NCBI GenBank assembly: GCA_913058245.1
Contig: CAJXQJ010000012.1
Span: 1-64,000, forward strand
DNA: 64,000 nucleotides
From: an uncultured Colwellia sp.
GTDB taxonomy: Bacteria; Pseudomonadota; Gammaproteobacteria; Enterobacterales; Alteromonadaceae
Reading direction: 5' to 3'
Shown here: positions 8,775 through 16,382 of the stretch, in pieces
Layout: each line of letters opens with the position of its first letter
Position numbering within the stretch: position 1 is the first letter of the stretch
Program-made: the position numbers and the translations under genes
Notes under the pieces: generated by a model
Told to the model about the DNA's origin: nothing
What the model saw: only the letters and a program-made list of their open reading frames with translations
Databases searched by the model: none

Positions 8775-10565
8775 TTATTTAGCCATTTTCGTTAACTGCT
8801 TCTGCGCATATTCAAAGCGTAACCGGTATTCTGTTAATTTATCTTCTAACTCATTAACTCGTTGCTCAAGCTTATGGTTTAAATCGGTATTTTCATCTCG
8901 TAAGTATTTAATGGTTTCACGGGCTTTGTTGTATTCAAGCTCTTGCTTACTTTTACTTTCCTGCACCATTTGACGGTTTTTAATTGCTGCTGATTTTTCT
9001 GTTTCTAGCTGTTGTGTTAACTGCGTTATTTGCTGTTCCGTATCCACTAATTTATTAACAACACTATGATGTTCGTCGCTTAGTTGCTGATGATCAGATT
9101 TACTTTGTTTTAGTTCATCTACTTTATTTTCTAGCGCCGATTTTTGCTGATTAATTTTTTCTTCCAATAGCTTCTCTTGACGATCAGTATGTTGTTGTAA
9201 TTTAGTTAGCGCAGTGTTTTTATCTTCAATACTCTTATTAAATTCCGCGGTCACTTGTTGATGATTTATCTGTAATTTTCTAAGAGCTTGCTGGTGCTGT
9301 TCACCACTTTGCTTCGCTTGAGTAGTTATTGCTTTATTGTCAGCAACTTGCTGTGCAAACTCTTGCTCTATAACTAATAGTTCTTGCTTTAAGTCTTGCT
9401 CATTTTCGCTGTTTTTAGCGATTTCCTGCTCAAATTTTTTCACCACTTCTTGGTGCTCTATTTGTACTTTTTTTACGTCTTTTTGATACTGTTCTTCACT
9501 TTGCTGAACCTGCGTTATTAAAGTTTTGTTTTCCGCTAACTGTTTAGCATTATCTTTTTCACGCGCGGCAATATCACTTTCAAGCTTAGTAATTTCTTTT
9601 TGTGCTATTTTCAGCTGCTTTTGATCTACTTCATTTTGTGCATCGAAGGCAGAATTTTCAGTTGTTAATTGTGTGATTTGCGTTTGTAATTCTTGGTTTG
9701 TAACCGATAAATTCTGACAATTGTCAGTTAACTTTTCTATTTCTTGTGTTTGATTTTCATTGGCTTTTTTTTGCGCATTTATATCATTAACTAATTCGGT
9801 ATTTTTACTTTGCAATTCTGCTACTTTTTCATTTTCTTGCTTCAGCTGGCTTTCAAGCTGCTGGCTCTGCTTAATCAAATGCTCGGTTTGCTTTTGCTCA
9901 CTACTTAGTTGTTCATCGCTGTTTATCTGGCTTTGTTCTTGTTGCGCCTTTAATAATTCCAGTTCGCTTGCGACTTGCTCATGCTTTAGTTGTAGATCAG
10001 AGATTTGCTGGTTTTGTACGGTAATTGTTGCAGCTTTTGCTTTGTCAGTTTTAACTAGGTTGGTATGCTCAGTTTGTGCCGTAGATAGCTCTTTAAATAG
10101 CATCGAATTGTTTATTTGAAGTTTATCTAAATTGCCTTGGTGGTCGTTGTTATCAGTTGTAAGCTTTGCAACTTGCTCACTTAGTAGCGAATTTTCCTGA
10201 AGTTTCTCTTTAAGTACTTGTTCAGTATCCGTGAGCTTAGCACTATTAAGCTTGGCATGATTCTCAAGCTCTTGATGCTGCGCTTCAAGCTGTTTTTGTA
10301 ATTTATTATTGTGCTCAATATGCTCTTTAATTAAGGCATCATGAGCAACTTTACTATCATCAGCAGTTTTTTTTAATTGTTGATTTTCTGCTTTTAATTG
10401 TTGAACGCTGGGGTGTTTTTCAACTAATTCAGGGCTTAACTTTAGGTTTTCACTATAACTAGTAATTAACTCTGTAATTTTATCTTCTATTTGTAGATAA
10501 ATATCACCTGCGATACTTTGAATATTATCTTCTAATTCACTTGGCAGTTTTTTCTGTTCACTCAT
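8775..10565 (-). CDS. Long coiled-coil protein of unknown function
   Basis: A 596-residue protein. The first about 60 residues look compact (SELEDNIQSIAGDIYLQIEDKI); the rest is almost continuous Gln/Glu/Lys-rich heptad coiled coil with no signal peptide, membrane helix or Walker motif. Residues 342-385 and 406-449 are an internal duplication: both read NK..IT.Q..QS.EQ.Q..L.K.QI.HQ.V. The overall look is SMC-arm or KfrA-like, but there is no ATPase head, so family membership is not claimed. It sits between a Cys-cluster regulator and yjaG on the same strand. A role as a scaffold or nucleoid or cell-envelope organiser would be speculation. Confidence 0.75.
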   Translation of the reverse strand: MSEQKKLPSELEDNIQSIAGDIYLQIEDKITELITSYSENLKLSPELVEKHPSVQQLKAENQQLKKTADDSKVAHDALIKEHIEHNNKLQKQLEAQHQELENHAKLNSAKLTDTEQVLKEKLQENSLLSEQVAKLTTDNNDHQGNLDKLQINNSMLFKELSTAQTEHTNLVKTDKAKAATITVQNQQISDLQLKHEQVASELELLKAQQEQSQINSDEQLSSEQKQTEHLIKQSQQLESQLKQENEKVAELQSKNTELVNDINAQKKANENQTQEIEKLTDNCQNLSVTNQELQTQITQLTTENSAFDAQNEVDQKQLKIAQKEITKLESDIAAREKDNAKQLAENKTLITQVQQSEEQYQKDVKKVQIEHQEVVKKFEQEIAKNSENEQDLKQELLVIEQEFAQQVADNKAITTQAKQSGEQHQQALRKLQINHQQVTAEFNKSIEDKNTALTKLQQHTDRQEKLLEEKINQQKSALENKVDELKQSKSDHQQLSDEHHSVVNKLVDTEQQITQLTQQLETEKSAAIKNRQMVQESKSKQELEYNKARETIKYLRDENTDLNHKLEQRVNELEDKLTEYRLRFEYAQKQLTKMAK

Positions 10566-10674
10566 ATGGTAAAAATCCCTAACCCTAGATCAAAATAAAC
10601 ATAACACCCAAAATTATCCTAGCAGACGTTTAATTTTTATTCATGCTTAATTACTATGCCACAAAATTAGCTTG

Positions 10675-11304
10675 CTAACGTTTTTTAATTCTATAAGCAC
10701 AACGACGATCACCAGTAAGTAAATACTCACTTCTTTCGACGCTATAATTTTCACCTAAACACTGTTGGAAAATGGTCAATTCAGAGCGACAAAAATTTTG
10801 ACATTCTCGTGCCGCTGCACATATCGGGCAATGACTTTCAATTAACAAGTATTCGCTACTAGCAACTTTTTCTACACTTGCCATGTAGCCCTCTTGAGAG
10901 CGCATCAACGCTAAGGTTTCAACCTTACTGACTAAGCTATTACATAAGGTTAACGCAGCCTGATACTTTTCAAGCATTTGTTTTTCACGCTGCAAAATAA
11001 CTTGCTCTAAACCTTGCTCACCAAAAATTTCACTGACAGATTCTATTAGATGCAAAGTAAGATCGGCATGCCGATCTGGGAAGCGTTTATGCCCGAGTTC
11101 AGTAAGTTGCCACATTTGCTTTGGCCGGCCAACATCCGCTTTTTGCAAAAAATGATTTACTAGTGTTTTCTCTTCTAAGCGCAGTAAGTGTTGGCGCGCC
11201 CCCATACTGGTCATCGCCAATTCTTTTGCCAATTCACCAGAAGTCATCGCACCTTGGTTTTTTAACTTAGCTAAAATGGTATCAACATTTTTCATTTGTG
11301 CCAT
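10675..11304 (-). CDS. Winged-helix transcriptional regulator with C-terminal Cys cluster (COG2345/SufR-like)
   Basis: A 209-residue DNA-binding protein. Residues 5-70 form a winged helix (LAKLKNQGAMTSGELAKEL, MGARQHLLRLEEKTLV, DVGRPKQMWQLTELG). The C-terminal sensor half has Cys159-x2-Cys162-x5-Cys168-x3-Cys172 and further Cys182 and Cys202 (HCPICAAARECQNFCRSE ... RRCAYRI). In SufR-like and COG2345 regulators such cysteines bind an iron-sulfur cluster or metal, so it probably senses iron, oxygen or a metal. No iron-sulfur assembly genes are adjacent, so its target is unknown; the adjacent coiled-coil and DUF416 genes lie downstream on the same strand. Confidence 0.82.
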   Translation of the reverse strand: MAQMKNVDTILAKLKNQGAMTSGELAKELAMTSMGARQHLLRLEEKTLVNHFLQKADVGRPKQMWQLTELGHKRFPDRHADLTLHLIESVSEIFGEQGLEQVILQREKQMLEKYQAALTLCNSLVSKVETLALMRSQEGYMASVEKVASSEYLLIESHCPICAAARECQNFCRSELTIFQQCLGENYSVERSEYLLTGDRRCAYRIKKR

Positions 11305-11451
11305 ATTCGCATCACCTAATCGATTGTTTTTTAGTTCTGTAAGGCGTTTAAGGTAATAAACATAATAATTTTAAACACTAAGTTCAATGTATTGCATAGA
11401 AATAGTATTAAAAGTAACTGTCACGCAACTATAGTTTTTGAGGTTAGAAAC

Positions 11452-11478
11452 AAAAAAAGAGCCTTAAGGCTCTTTTTT
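11452..11478. terminator. Bidirectional terminator downstream of the SapC gene
   Basis: AAAAAAAGAGCC-TTAA-GGCTCTTTTTT; T tract on either strand. It lies 23 bases past the SapC stop codon and insulates the regulator gene at 10675-11304. Confidence 0.9.
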
Positions 11479-11500
11479 CAAAGTTTAGTAGGGTTAACTA

Positions 11501-12268
11501 CTATGCTTTAGCTTCTTCAGCTGTTACTGCTGTAAAACGAATAGCATTTATTTTTGCTGCAGATTCACTTTGGTTACGTAATTGTGCTAAACGATTAACT
11601 TGGCCAGTAGCACCTAACATTGCATGAATCGGAACAAATAAGCCACGCTTATGGAAATCTAGCACTTTATCATCGCTTAATGTTTGAAGTTTCTTCTCGT
11701 CGATACCATATAAGCCAACAAGTTTCTTAGTTTCACCGGCTGCAAAGTTTACGTTCAGCTCTAATTCCATCAATAATTCATTATCAAGTAATTCTTTAAT
11801 GAACTTCTCGTTCATAACTTCATTATCGTACAAACGACCTAGCGAGTCTTGAACACCTTTAAAAAATTCGCTGTCATTGCCTTCGGCATCAAACAATTCA
11901 TGTTCTTTGTCTTCACCAACAAATTTATTGTCTAAATCCACACATGCAGTTAGTGTTTTTTCTTTTTCAGGATCTAATCCTAATGAGAAAGGTGCCATAG
12001 CAATACTTTGCGGGATGTAAACTGCATTCCATAAATCTTTAGTATGAAAAAGGTTTTCACCAGCTTCTAAGCCAAGCATCACAACACTACGGTAGCGCTC
12101 AGAACCTTGATCTTTTACTAATACAATTGGGTAGCTAGTTGCAGCTTGTGAAAATTCAGGCGCAGTTATAGGCGCAATATGCTGGTTTGCAACATGTGAT
12201 AAATCACGTTGTGCTGAAATTTTAACGTTTTGATGAGTTTCTTTTTTAATTGGAGTAATGTTAGCCAT
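11501..12268 (-). CDS. SapC family protein
   Basis: A 255-residue soluble protein matching the SapC family (Pfam SapC, named after a Campylobacter surface-layer-associated gene): QRDLSHVANQHIAPITAPEFSQAA, YPIVLVKDQGSERYRSVVMLGL, GENLF, WNAVYIPQSIAMAPFSL and RGLFVPIHAMLGATGQVNRL. There is no signal peptide. Members are common in marine gammaproteobacteria, often near TonB receptors or tryptophan halogenases, but have no defined biochemical activity. It appears monocistronic with its own terminator. Confidence 0.85.
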   Translation of the reverse strand: MANITPIKKETHQNVKISAQRDLSHVANQHIAPITAPEFSQAATSYPIVLVKDQGSERYRSVVMLGLEAGENLFHTKDLWNAVYIPQSIAMAPFSLGLDPEKEKTLTACVDLDNKFVGEDKEHELFDAEGNDSEFFKGVQDSLGRLYDNEVMNEKFIKELLDNELLMELELNVNFAAGETKKLVGLYGIDEKKLQTLSDDKVLDFHKRGLFVPIHAMLGATGQVNRLAQLRNQSESAAKINAIRFTAVTAEEAKA

Positions 12269-12421
12269 GAATAAATTCTCTTTTATACTGCGTCTTTAAT
12301 CGTTGTCGTTTTTGACACTTTTCTGTTGTTGATAATAGTTATGGAGACACCTAATAACGCTTTCAATGGTATAATTGAAATAATCTCAATATTATTTACT
12401 ACAATGTTGGTATTTTGTTAA

Positions 12422-12772
12422 ATGAATACTTACAAGCTCAAATATAACTACAAGTTAAATATGAAAATTTTAAATTACTTATCTGTTCTTTTACTTATCT
12501 TCAGTCCGTTAAGCTGGGGAAAGCCCAAAATAACTGTAACATTTGACAAACTCGCTACCGGCTTTACTCAGGTAAAGATTAGAAATGATACATTTGAATC
12601 ATTAGCTTGTTATGTTGCTATTGATGGCTTTAAAGAAAAATTTCAATTACGCGCCAAATCAAGCTCTCCTTGGATAACGGCGACCGACAAACGTTACAAT
12701 TACCAAAATTTCAGTACTTGGTGTGATTATTTAGAAACTCACCCTAGTTATAGAAATTATCGTGCTTATTAG
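12422..12772 (+). CDS. Small secreted protein of unknown function
   Basis: The ORF reads 116 residues from ATG 12422, but a classical signal peptide (MKILNYLSVLLLIFSPLSWG) starts at the in-frame ATG 12461, giving a mature protein of about 80 residues with two Cys (ESLACYV and STWCDYL) that could form a disulfide. Neither start has a good Shine-Dalgarno site, so the start is uncertain; 12461 is preferred because the signal peptide then begins correctly. No family was recognised. Codon use and the cleavable leader support a real gene. Confidence 0.6.
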   Translation: MNTYKLKYNYKLNMKILNYLSVLLLIFSPLSWGKPKITVTFDKLATGFTQVKIRNDTFESLACYVAIDGFKEKFQLRAKSSSPWITATDKRYNYQNFSTWCDYLETHPSYRNYRAY

Positions 12773-12862
12773 CTAGTCCGAGCAATCGAGCATATCCATC
12801 AACCCCATATTTCGCTACAACAATAATCTTTTTCACTTAACTAAAACACAAACAGTAGCGCA

Positions 12863-12881
12863 AATGATAACAATTATCAGT
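12863..12881. promoter_or_regulatory. Fur-box-like site upstream of the outer-membrane protein gene
   Basis: AATGATAACAATTATCAGT contains TGATAA-CAA-TTATCA, an inverted repeat close to the Fur consensus (GATAATGATAATCATTATC). It lies 79 bases before the ATG at 12960. It suggests iron repression of the adjacent gene and perhaps of the redox operon that follows. Confidence 0.65.
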
Positions 12882-12959
12882 TGCGTTACTTTTTTTAACA
12901 AATTATAATGCCGAAATAACAAAATCATCTCTCTCAGATACATTTAGGCTTTATAAAAC

Positions 12960-13946
12960 ATGAAACTGAACTTCAACACCATCATGGCGGCAGCAATATC
13001 TGCAGCCACTTTTACTGCATCTGCAGGCGAAAACCTATGGGTTTACGCTAAAGGTACTGATACCAGGCCTGCTGGCAGTTACGAATTCAAAATTGCTGAC
13101 ACCATTCGTTTAGATAAAAACGCGGGTGATCATTACACTTTTCATGATATTCGCCCAGAAGTTGAATACGGTGTAACGGATAGTTTAACGGTTGCTGTTG
13201 AAGCGATTATTTTTGACCACGACTATGATGTAGGTTCAGAAGAAGATGGTGCACCATGTCCAATGTGTGAAGCAGGCGACGGCACAGGTAAGTTTAGCGA
13301 TACCCAATTTGCCGGTTATGAACTAGCAATGAAATACAATGTATTAAGCCCATATAAAGATGCTTTTGGCTTCTCATACGGTTTAGCATATGAGCGTCGT
13401 GACAAATATCGTTTAGATGGTGCTGATATCGATCAAGACTCATTTGTTGGTACCTTATTTTTCCAAAAAGACTTTTTAGATGACACTGTGGTAACAGTGC
13501 TAAATATTAAAACTGAATTTGAACGCAGAAAGTCAGGCACTGTTGTAGAAGATGAATTTGCTGTAGATATTGCCGCCGCTATTTCTTACCGTTTCGCACC
13601 ACAATGGTTTGTTGGTTTAGAATTCAGACATCAGTCAGATTACTTAAACCCACAAGACAAGGCAGAAAAAGGCAATACTGAAGACGGATTCGATGCCGAT
13701 GGCTACACTGTTGGTTTAAAGAAAACCAACTTTGATTTAAGTGACTTCCGCATTGGTAGCCAGCATCAGCGTGGTAACTATTTCGGGCCAACATTACATT
13801 TTGCTGAGCAGAAGTGGTGGGTAACTGCGGGTGTACTATGGCAAATCAGTGGTGGCGGTTCAGAGCACGCTGATGTTCGTAACGGCCGCAACTGGGATGA
13901 GCATGAGAAAATGCACATTGGTTTATCATACGGTTACGAATTCTAA
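12960..13946 (+). CDS. Outer-membrane beta-barrel protein, possibly DUF6662 family
   Basis: A 328-residue protein with a signal peptide (about 1-22, ending ASA) and a mature part of alternating amphipathic strands ending in GLSYGYEF, the aromatic C-terminal signature of outer-membrane barrels. The opening ENLWVYAKGTDTRPAGSYEF and the phrase PEVEYGVTDSLTVAVEA resemble DUF6662 proteins; this assignment is from memory of the family and is tentative. A Cys-x2-Cys pair occurs in CPMCEAGDG. A Fur-like site precedes it and a hairpin separates it from the redox operon, which suggests iron-linked expression. Confidence 0.75.
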   Translation: MKLNFNTIMAAAISAATFTASAGENLWVYAKGTDTRPAGSYEFKIADTIRLDKNAGDHYTFHDIRPEVEYGVTDSLTVAVEAIIFDHDYDVGSEEDGAPCPMCEAGDGTGKFSDTQFAGYELAMKYNVLSPYKDAFGFSYGLAYERRDKYRLDGADIDQDSFVGTLFFQKDFLDDTVVTVLNIKTEFERRKSGTVVEDEFAVDIAAAISYRFAPQWFVGLEFRHQSDYLNPQDKAEKGNTEDGFDADGYTVGLKKTNFDLSDFRIGSQHQRGNYFGPTLHFAEQKWWVTAGVLWQISGGGSEHADVRNGRNWDEHEKMHIGLSYGYEF

Positions 13947-13974
13947 TAATATTAAGCAGTTAGCTTAATTCGAT

Positions 13975-14013
13975 AAGGCTTACAGATTCCAATAAATGAT
14001 CTGTAAGCCTTTT
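13975..14013 (+). terminator. Hairpin between the outer-membrane protein gene and the redox operon
   Basis: 13-bp perfect arms AAGGCTTACAGAT / ATCTGTAAGCCTT with an 11-base loop and a short T run (TTTT). It is likely a terminator or attenuator; read-through could link both units. Confidence 0.75.
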
Positions 14014-14045
14014 GCATTTATATTAATCATAAGTAATTTATTATC

Positions 14046-14597
14046 ATGAGTATGTTACGTAGACGATTTTTAAAGGGTTTAATAGCTACAGCAGCAAGTT
14101 TTGCCCTGCCAATTCAAGTGTCTTTTGCGAAAAGCTATTTAACGATCGAGCAAGCACAAAAAATATTATGGCCGGAGCAAAAGCTCACGCCAGCCCCTGT
14201 TGACTTAACCGAGCAGCAAGCCGATTTAATTGAAGACTTATCAGACATTCGTGTCCGTAATCATCATATTAACAGCTGGCGATCGGAAGATGGTGGCTGG
14301 TTTATAGTTGACCAAGTTATTGGTAAACATGAAAATATCGATTTAGCAGTTGCTATCAGCGCTGAAGGGAAAGTTATGGGTATTGAAGTATTAACGTACC
14401 GTGAAACTTATGGCGATCAAATTATGCACCCTAAATGGCGCGCACAATTTCATGGTAAAGACAGTAGTGAATTTCTCAAACTTGATAAGCAAATAAAAAA
14501 CATTTCTGGTGCAACATTATCATGCCGCCATGTCACTGATGGCATCAATAGACTAAATCATACTTGGTCGAGCGTGCTCAGTAAAATAGCACTGTAA
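14046..14597 (+). CDS. Tat-exported FMN-binding domain protein (covalent flavin carrier)
   Basis: A periplasmic electron carrier of 183 residues. The N-terminus LRRRFLKGLIATAASFAL is a twin-arginine signal. The C-terminal FMN_bind domain carries the flavinylation motif S154-G-A-T157 (NISGATLSC), where an ApbE enzyme attaches FMN to the Thr hydroxyl by a phosphoester bond; the central part YRETYGDQI matches the usual YxETPG/YGD region. The apbE gene follows at 14612, and a membrane protein, a Rieske protein, a TonB receptor and a PepSY protein come after it. This strongly suggests a role in shuttling electrons across the envelope. Confidence 0.9.
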   Translation: MSMLRRRFLKGLIATAASFALPIQVSFAKSYLTIEQAQKILWPEQKLTPAPVDLTEQQADLIEDLSDIRVRNHHINSWRSEDGGWFIVDQVIGKHENIDLAVAISAEGKVMGIEVLTYRETYGDQIMHPKWRAQFHGKDSSEFLKLDKQIKNISGATLSCRHVTDGINRLNHTWSSVLSKIAL

Positions 14598-14611
14598 AGT
14601 TAAGTACTACT

Positions 14612-15472
14612 GTGACAATGCATCAGATTAAACGTTGCCAACCGCTATTAGGCACTTTTATTGAAATAAGCTTACAGGCAAAGTTACCTGAAAAAGCTTT
14701 GATTGCTAGTGCAAATATTGCTTTTAAAGAAATAGAGCGAGTGCAACAAGCGTTAAATTTTCATCGAAAAGACAGTGAATTATCACAGCTCAACATGGCG
14801 CTAATTTCAGCGCCAAATACAACTAAAGTACTTTCGGATGATCTTGCCACTGTATTAGCATTTGCCCATGAAATTCACCTCGTATCAGCTGGTGTTTATG
14901 ATATTTCAATTGCATCAAAGTTAATGATAGACAAGCACTTACCTAATCACCTTGATATCCCGCATTCTAGTTCAGCAGCCTTTGGTAGTTTTTCTGATAT
15001 TAGTCTTCAAGGAAACAGCATTTGTAGTACCAAACCGGTAGTTTTTGATTTAGGTGGTATTGCAAAAGGTTATGCCGTTGACCAAGCGATTGCAAAGTTA
15101 CCTGAAAATATTTCTGGTTACGTTAATGCTGGAGGTGATATGCGGGTTATTGACTGGAAAAATCAACAAGTGTCAATTAAGTACGCTCGTCGCCCAAGTG
15201 CATTAAAAGCATTAACATTACGCAATACTGCATTAGCAAGTAGTGGCAGTTATTACCAAGCACAAGGCTCACAATACTTTCACCCTAAAACTCAGCGCTA
15301 CAACACCATTAAAGGTTGTATTTCAGTATTTGCTAACAACGCAATGCAAGCTGATGCCTTAACTAAAGTTATCGCACTTATGAAGCGTAAAGATGCAAAA
15401 CCAATACTAAAACGTTACGGTGCAAGCGCAATAATCACCAATAGATTCGGCTTTAGCCGCCAAGTAAACTAG
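14612..15472 (+). CDS. apbE: FAD:protein FMN transferase ApbE
   Basis: ApbE transfers FMN from FAD to a Thr of FMN-binding proteins, using Mg2+. This 286-residue protein has family landmarks: PLLGTFIEISL at the N-terminus, VFDLGGIAKGYAVDQAI near residue 150, YVNAGGDMRV near 170, LASSGSYYQ, and the metal-binding ADALTKVIALM near 250. No lipobox is evident, so it may act in the cytoplasm or through another export route. The start is GTG 14612, or ATG 14618 two codons in. The substrate is almost certainly the SGAT protein immediately upstream. Confidence 0.93.
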   Translation: MTMHQIKRCQPLLGTFIEISLQAKLPEKALIASANIAFKEIERVQQALNFHRKDSELSQLNMALISAPNTTKVLSDDLATVLAFAHEIHLVSAGVYDISIASKLMIDKHLPNHLDIPHSSSAAFGSFSDISLQGNSICSTKPVVFDLGGIAKGYAVDQAIAKLPENISGYVNAGGDMRVIDWKNQQVSIKYARRPSALKALTLRNTALASSGSYYQAQGSQYFHPKTQRYNTIKGCISVFANNAMQADALTKVIALMKRKDAKPILKRYGASAIITNRFGFSRQVN

Positions 15473-15482
15473 AGTAAAATTA

Positions 15483-15968
15483 ATGTCCAATGTCAGCCGG
15501 AAAATAGCCAAAAAATATCGTTATTTATTTTACGGTTTTTTAAGTCTAAGTGTGTTTAGCGGTACAGGGTTCTGGCTATTACGAAACTTTGCCATGGTTG
15601 AGGGCGACTTTGGTCCAGAATCACACTTTTTACAATACCCATTTCTACAGTTACATGGCTTGGCAGCATTTTTAATGTTAATGGCTTTAGGCAGTATTTT
15701 CACCTCGCACGTTTCAAAAACTTGGACATTGGGCAAAGCAAAAAAATCGGGCATAACGCTATTAAGTTTTATCGTTTTTTCCCTATTATCTGCATATAGC
15801 TTATATTACTTAGTTGCTGAAGACTGGCATACTTTACTTGGCAATTCCCACGCTGTCGTTGGTTTAATACTACCAAGCCTATTACTTTTCCATATCAAGA
15901 TGGCGAGAAAAGGCCGAAAGCACAAGCAAAAATATAACCACAAAAAACTAAAACATCGAGCACAATAG
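15483..15968 (+). CDS. Four-helix membrane protein with conserved His, putative cytochrome b-like (DUF4405-like)
   Basis: A 161-residue inner-membrane protein with four hydrophobic helices at roughly 14-34, 55-75, 90-110 and 122-140, and a very basic C-terminal tail. Histidines at 48, 58, 76, 116, 123 and 137 lie in or next to helices, the layout expected for b-type haem ligands in cytochrome b561 or DUF4405-like proteins. It sits between apbE and a Rieske protein and could deliver quinol electrons to the periplasmic flavin and iron-sulfur carriers. Haem binding and family are inferred from topology and context only. Confidence 0.75.
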   Translation: MSNVSRKIAKKYRYLFYGFLSLSVFSGTGFWLLRNFAMVEGDFGPESHFLQYPFLQLHGLAAFLMLMALGSIFTSHVSKTWTLGKAKKSGITLLSFIVFSLLSAYSLYYLVAEDWHTLLGNSHAVVGLILPSLLLFHIKMARKGRKHKQKYNHKKLKHRAQ

Positions 15969-15973
15969 CCATT

Positions 15974-16372
15974 ATGAAACGTCGTGAATTTTTAAAAACG
16001 GCCTGTTTAGCAAGTGCATGTTTATTATCTGCCTGTAAAAGTACAATACAGCACGTGCAATCAACACGTCAGGGTAATAAATTAGTTGCTGAGAAAACAC
16101 TATTTAACACGAAAACAACCGTTGCCATTGCACATGAAGGTTACTCCATAGGCATTGTAAAACTTGATAATAATAACTTCGCCGCTTCAAAATTAATTTG
16201 CAGCCACCGAGGATGCGCTGTTACACCGAATGAAAATGGTTTTATTTGTCCCTGCCATGGCGCTCGTTTTGATAAGCTAGGACAAGTAACGAAAGGCCCT
16301 GCTGAAGAAAACTTAGTAAGTTATATTACGAGTACCGACCAGCAATTTGTTTATATTCAGTTATCAGAATAA
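15974..16372 (+). CDS. Rieske [2Fe-2S] lipoprotein
   Basis: A 132-residue membrane-anchored Rieske protein. The N-terminus KRREFLKTACLASACLLSAC combines a twin-arginine motif with a lipobox ending at Cys21. The cluster ligands are Cys76-x-His78 (ICSHRGC) and Cys92-x-x-His95 (CPCHGARFD). Cys81 and Cys94 are placed to form the disulfide of high-potential bc1-type Rieske proteins. It probably passes electrons outside the inner membrane. It is 5 bases downstream of the membrane-protein gene, and the TonB receptor follows within 11 bases of its stop codon. Confidence 0.93.
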   Translation: MKRREFLKTACLASACLLSACKSTIQHVQSTRQGNKLVAEKTLFNTKTTVAIAHEGYSIGIVKLDNNNFAASKLICSHRGCAVTPNENGFICPCHGARFDKLGQVTKGPAEENLVSYITSTDQQFVYIQLSE

Positions 16373-16382
16373 GTTTCATACT

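Noticed and set aside
9760..10119. 119-codon plus-strand ORF rich in Cys and Ser
   Set aside because: It is the antisense of the Gln/Glu/Lys-rich coiled-coil gene; Cys/Ser/Phe runs are what that composition yields on the reverse strand, and it has no ribosome site.
14014..14045. Fur box directly before the FMN-binding gene
   Set aside because: The AT-rich TAATCATAAGTAATTTATTATC only loosely resembles the consensus and is not a clear inverted repeat.
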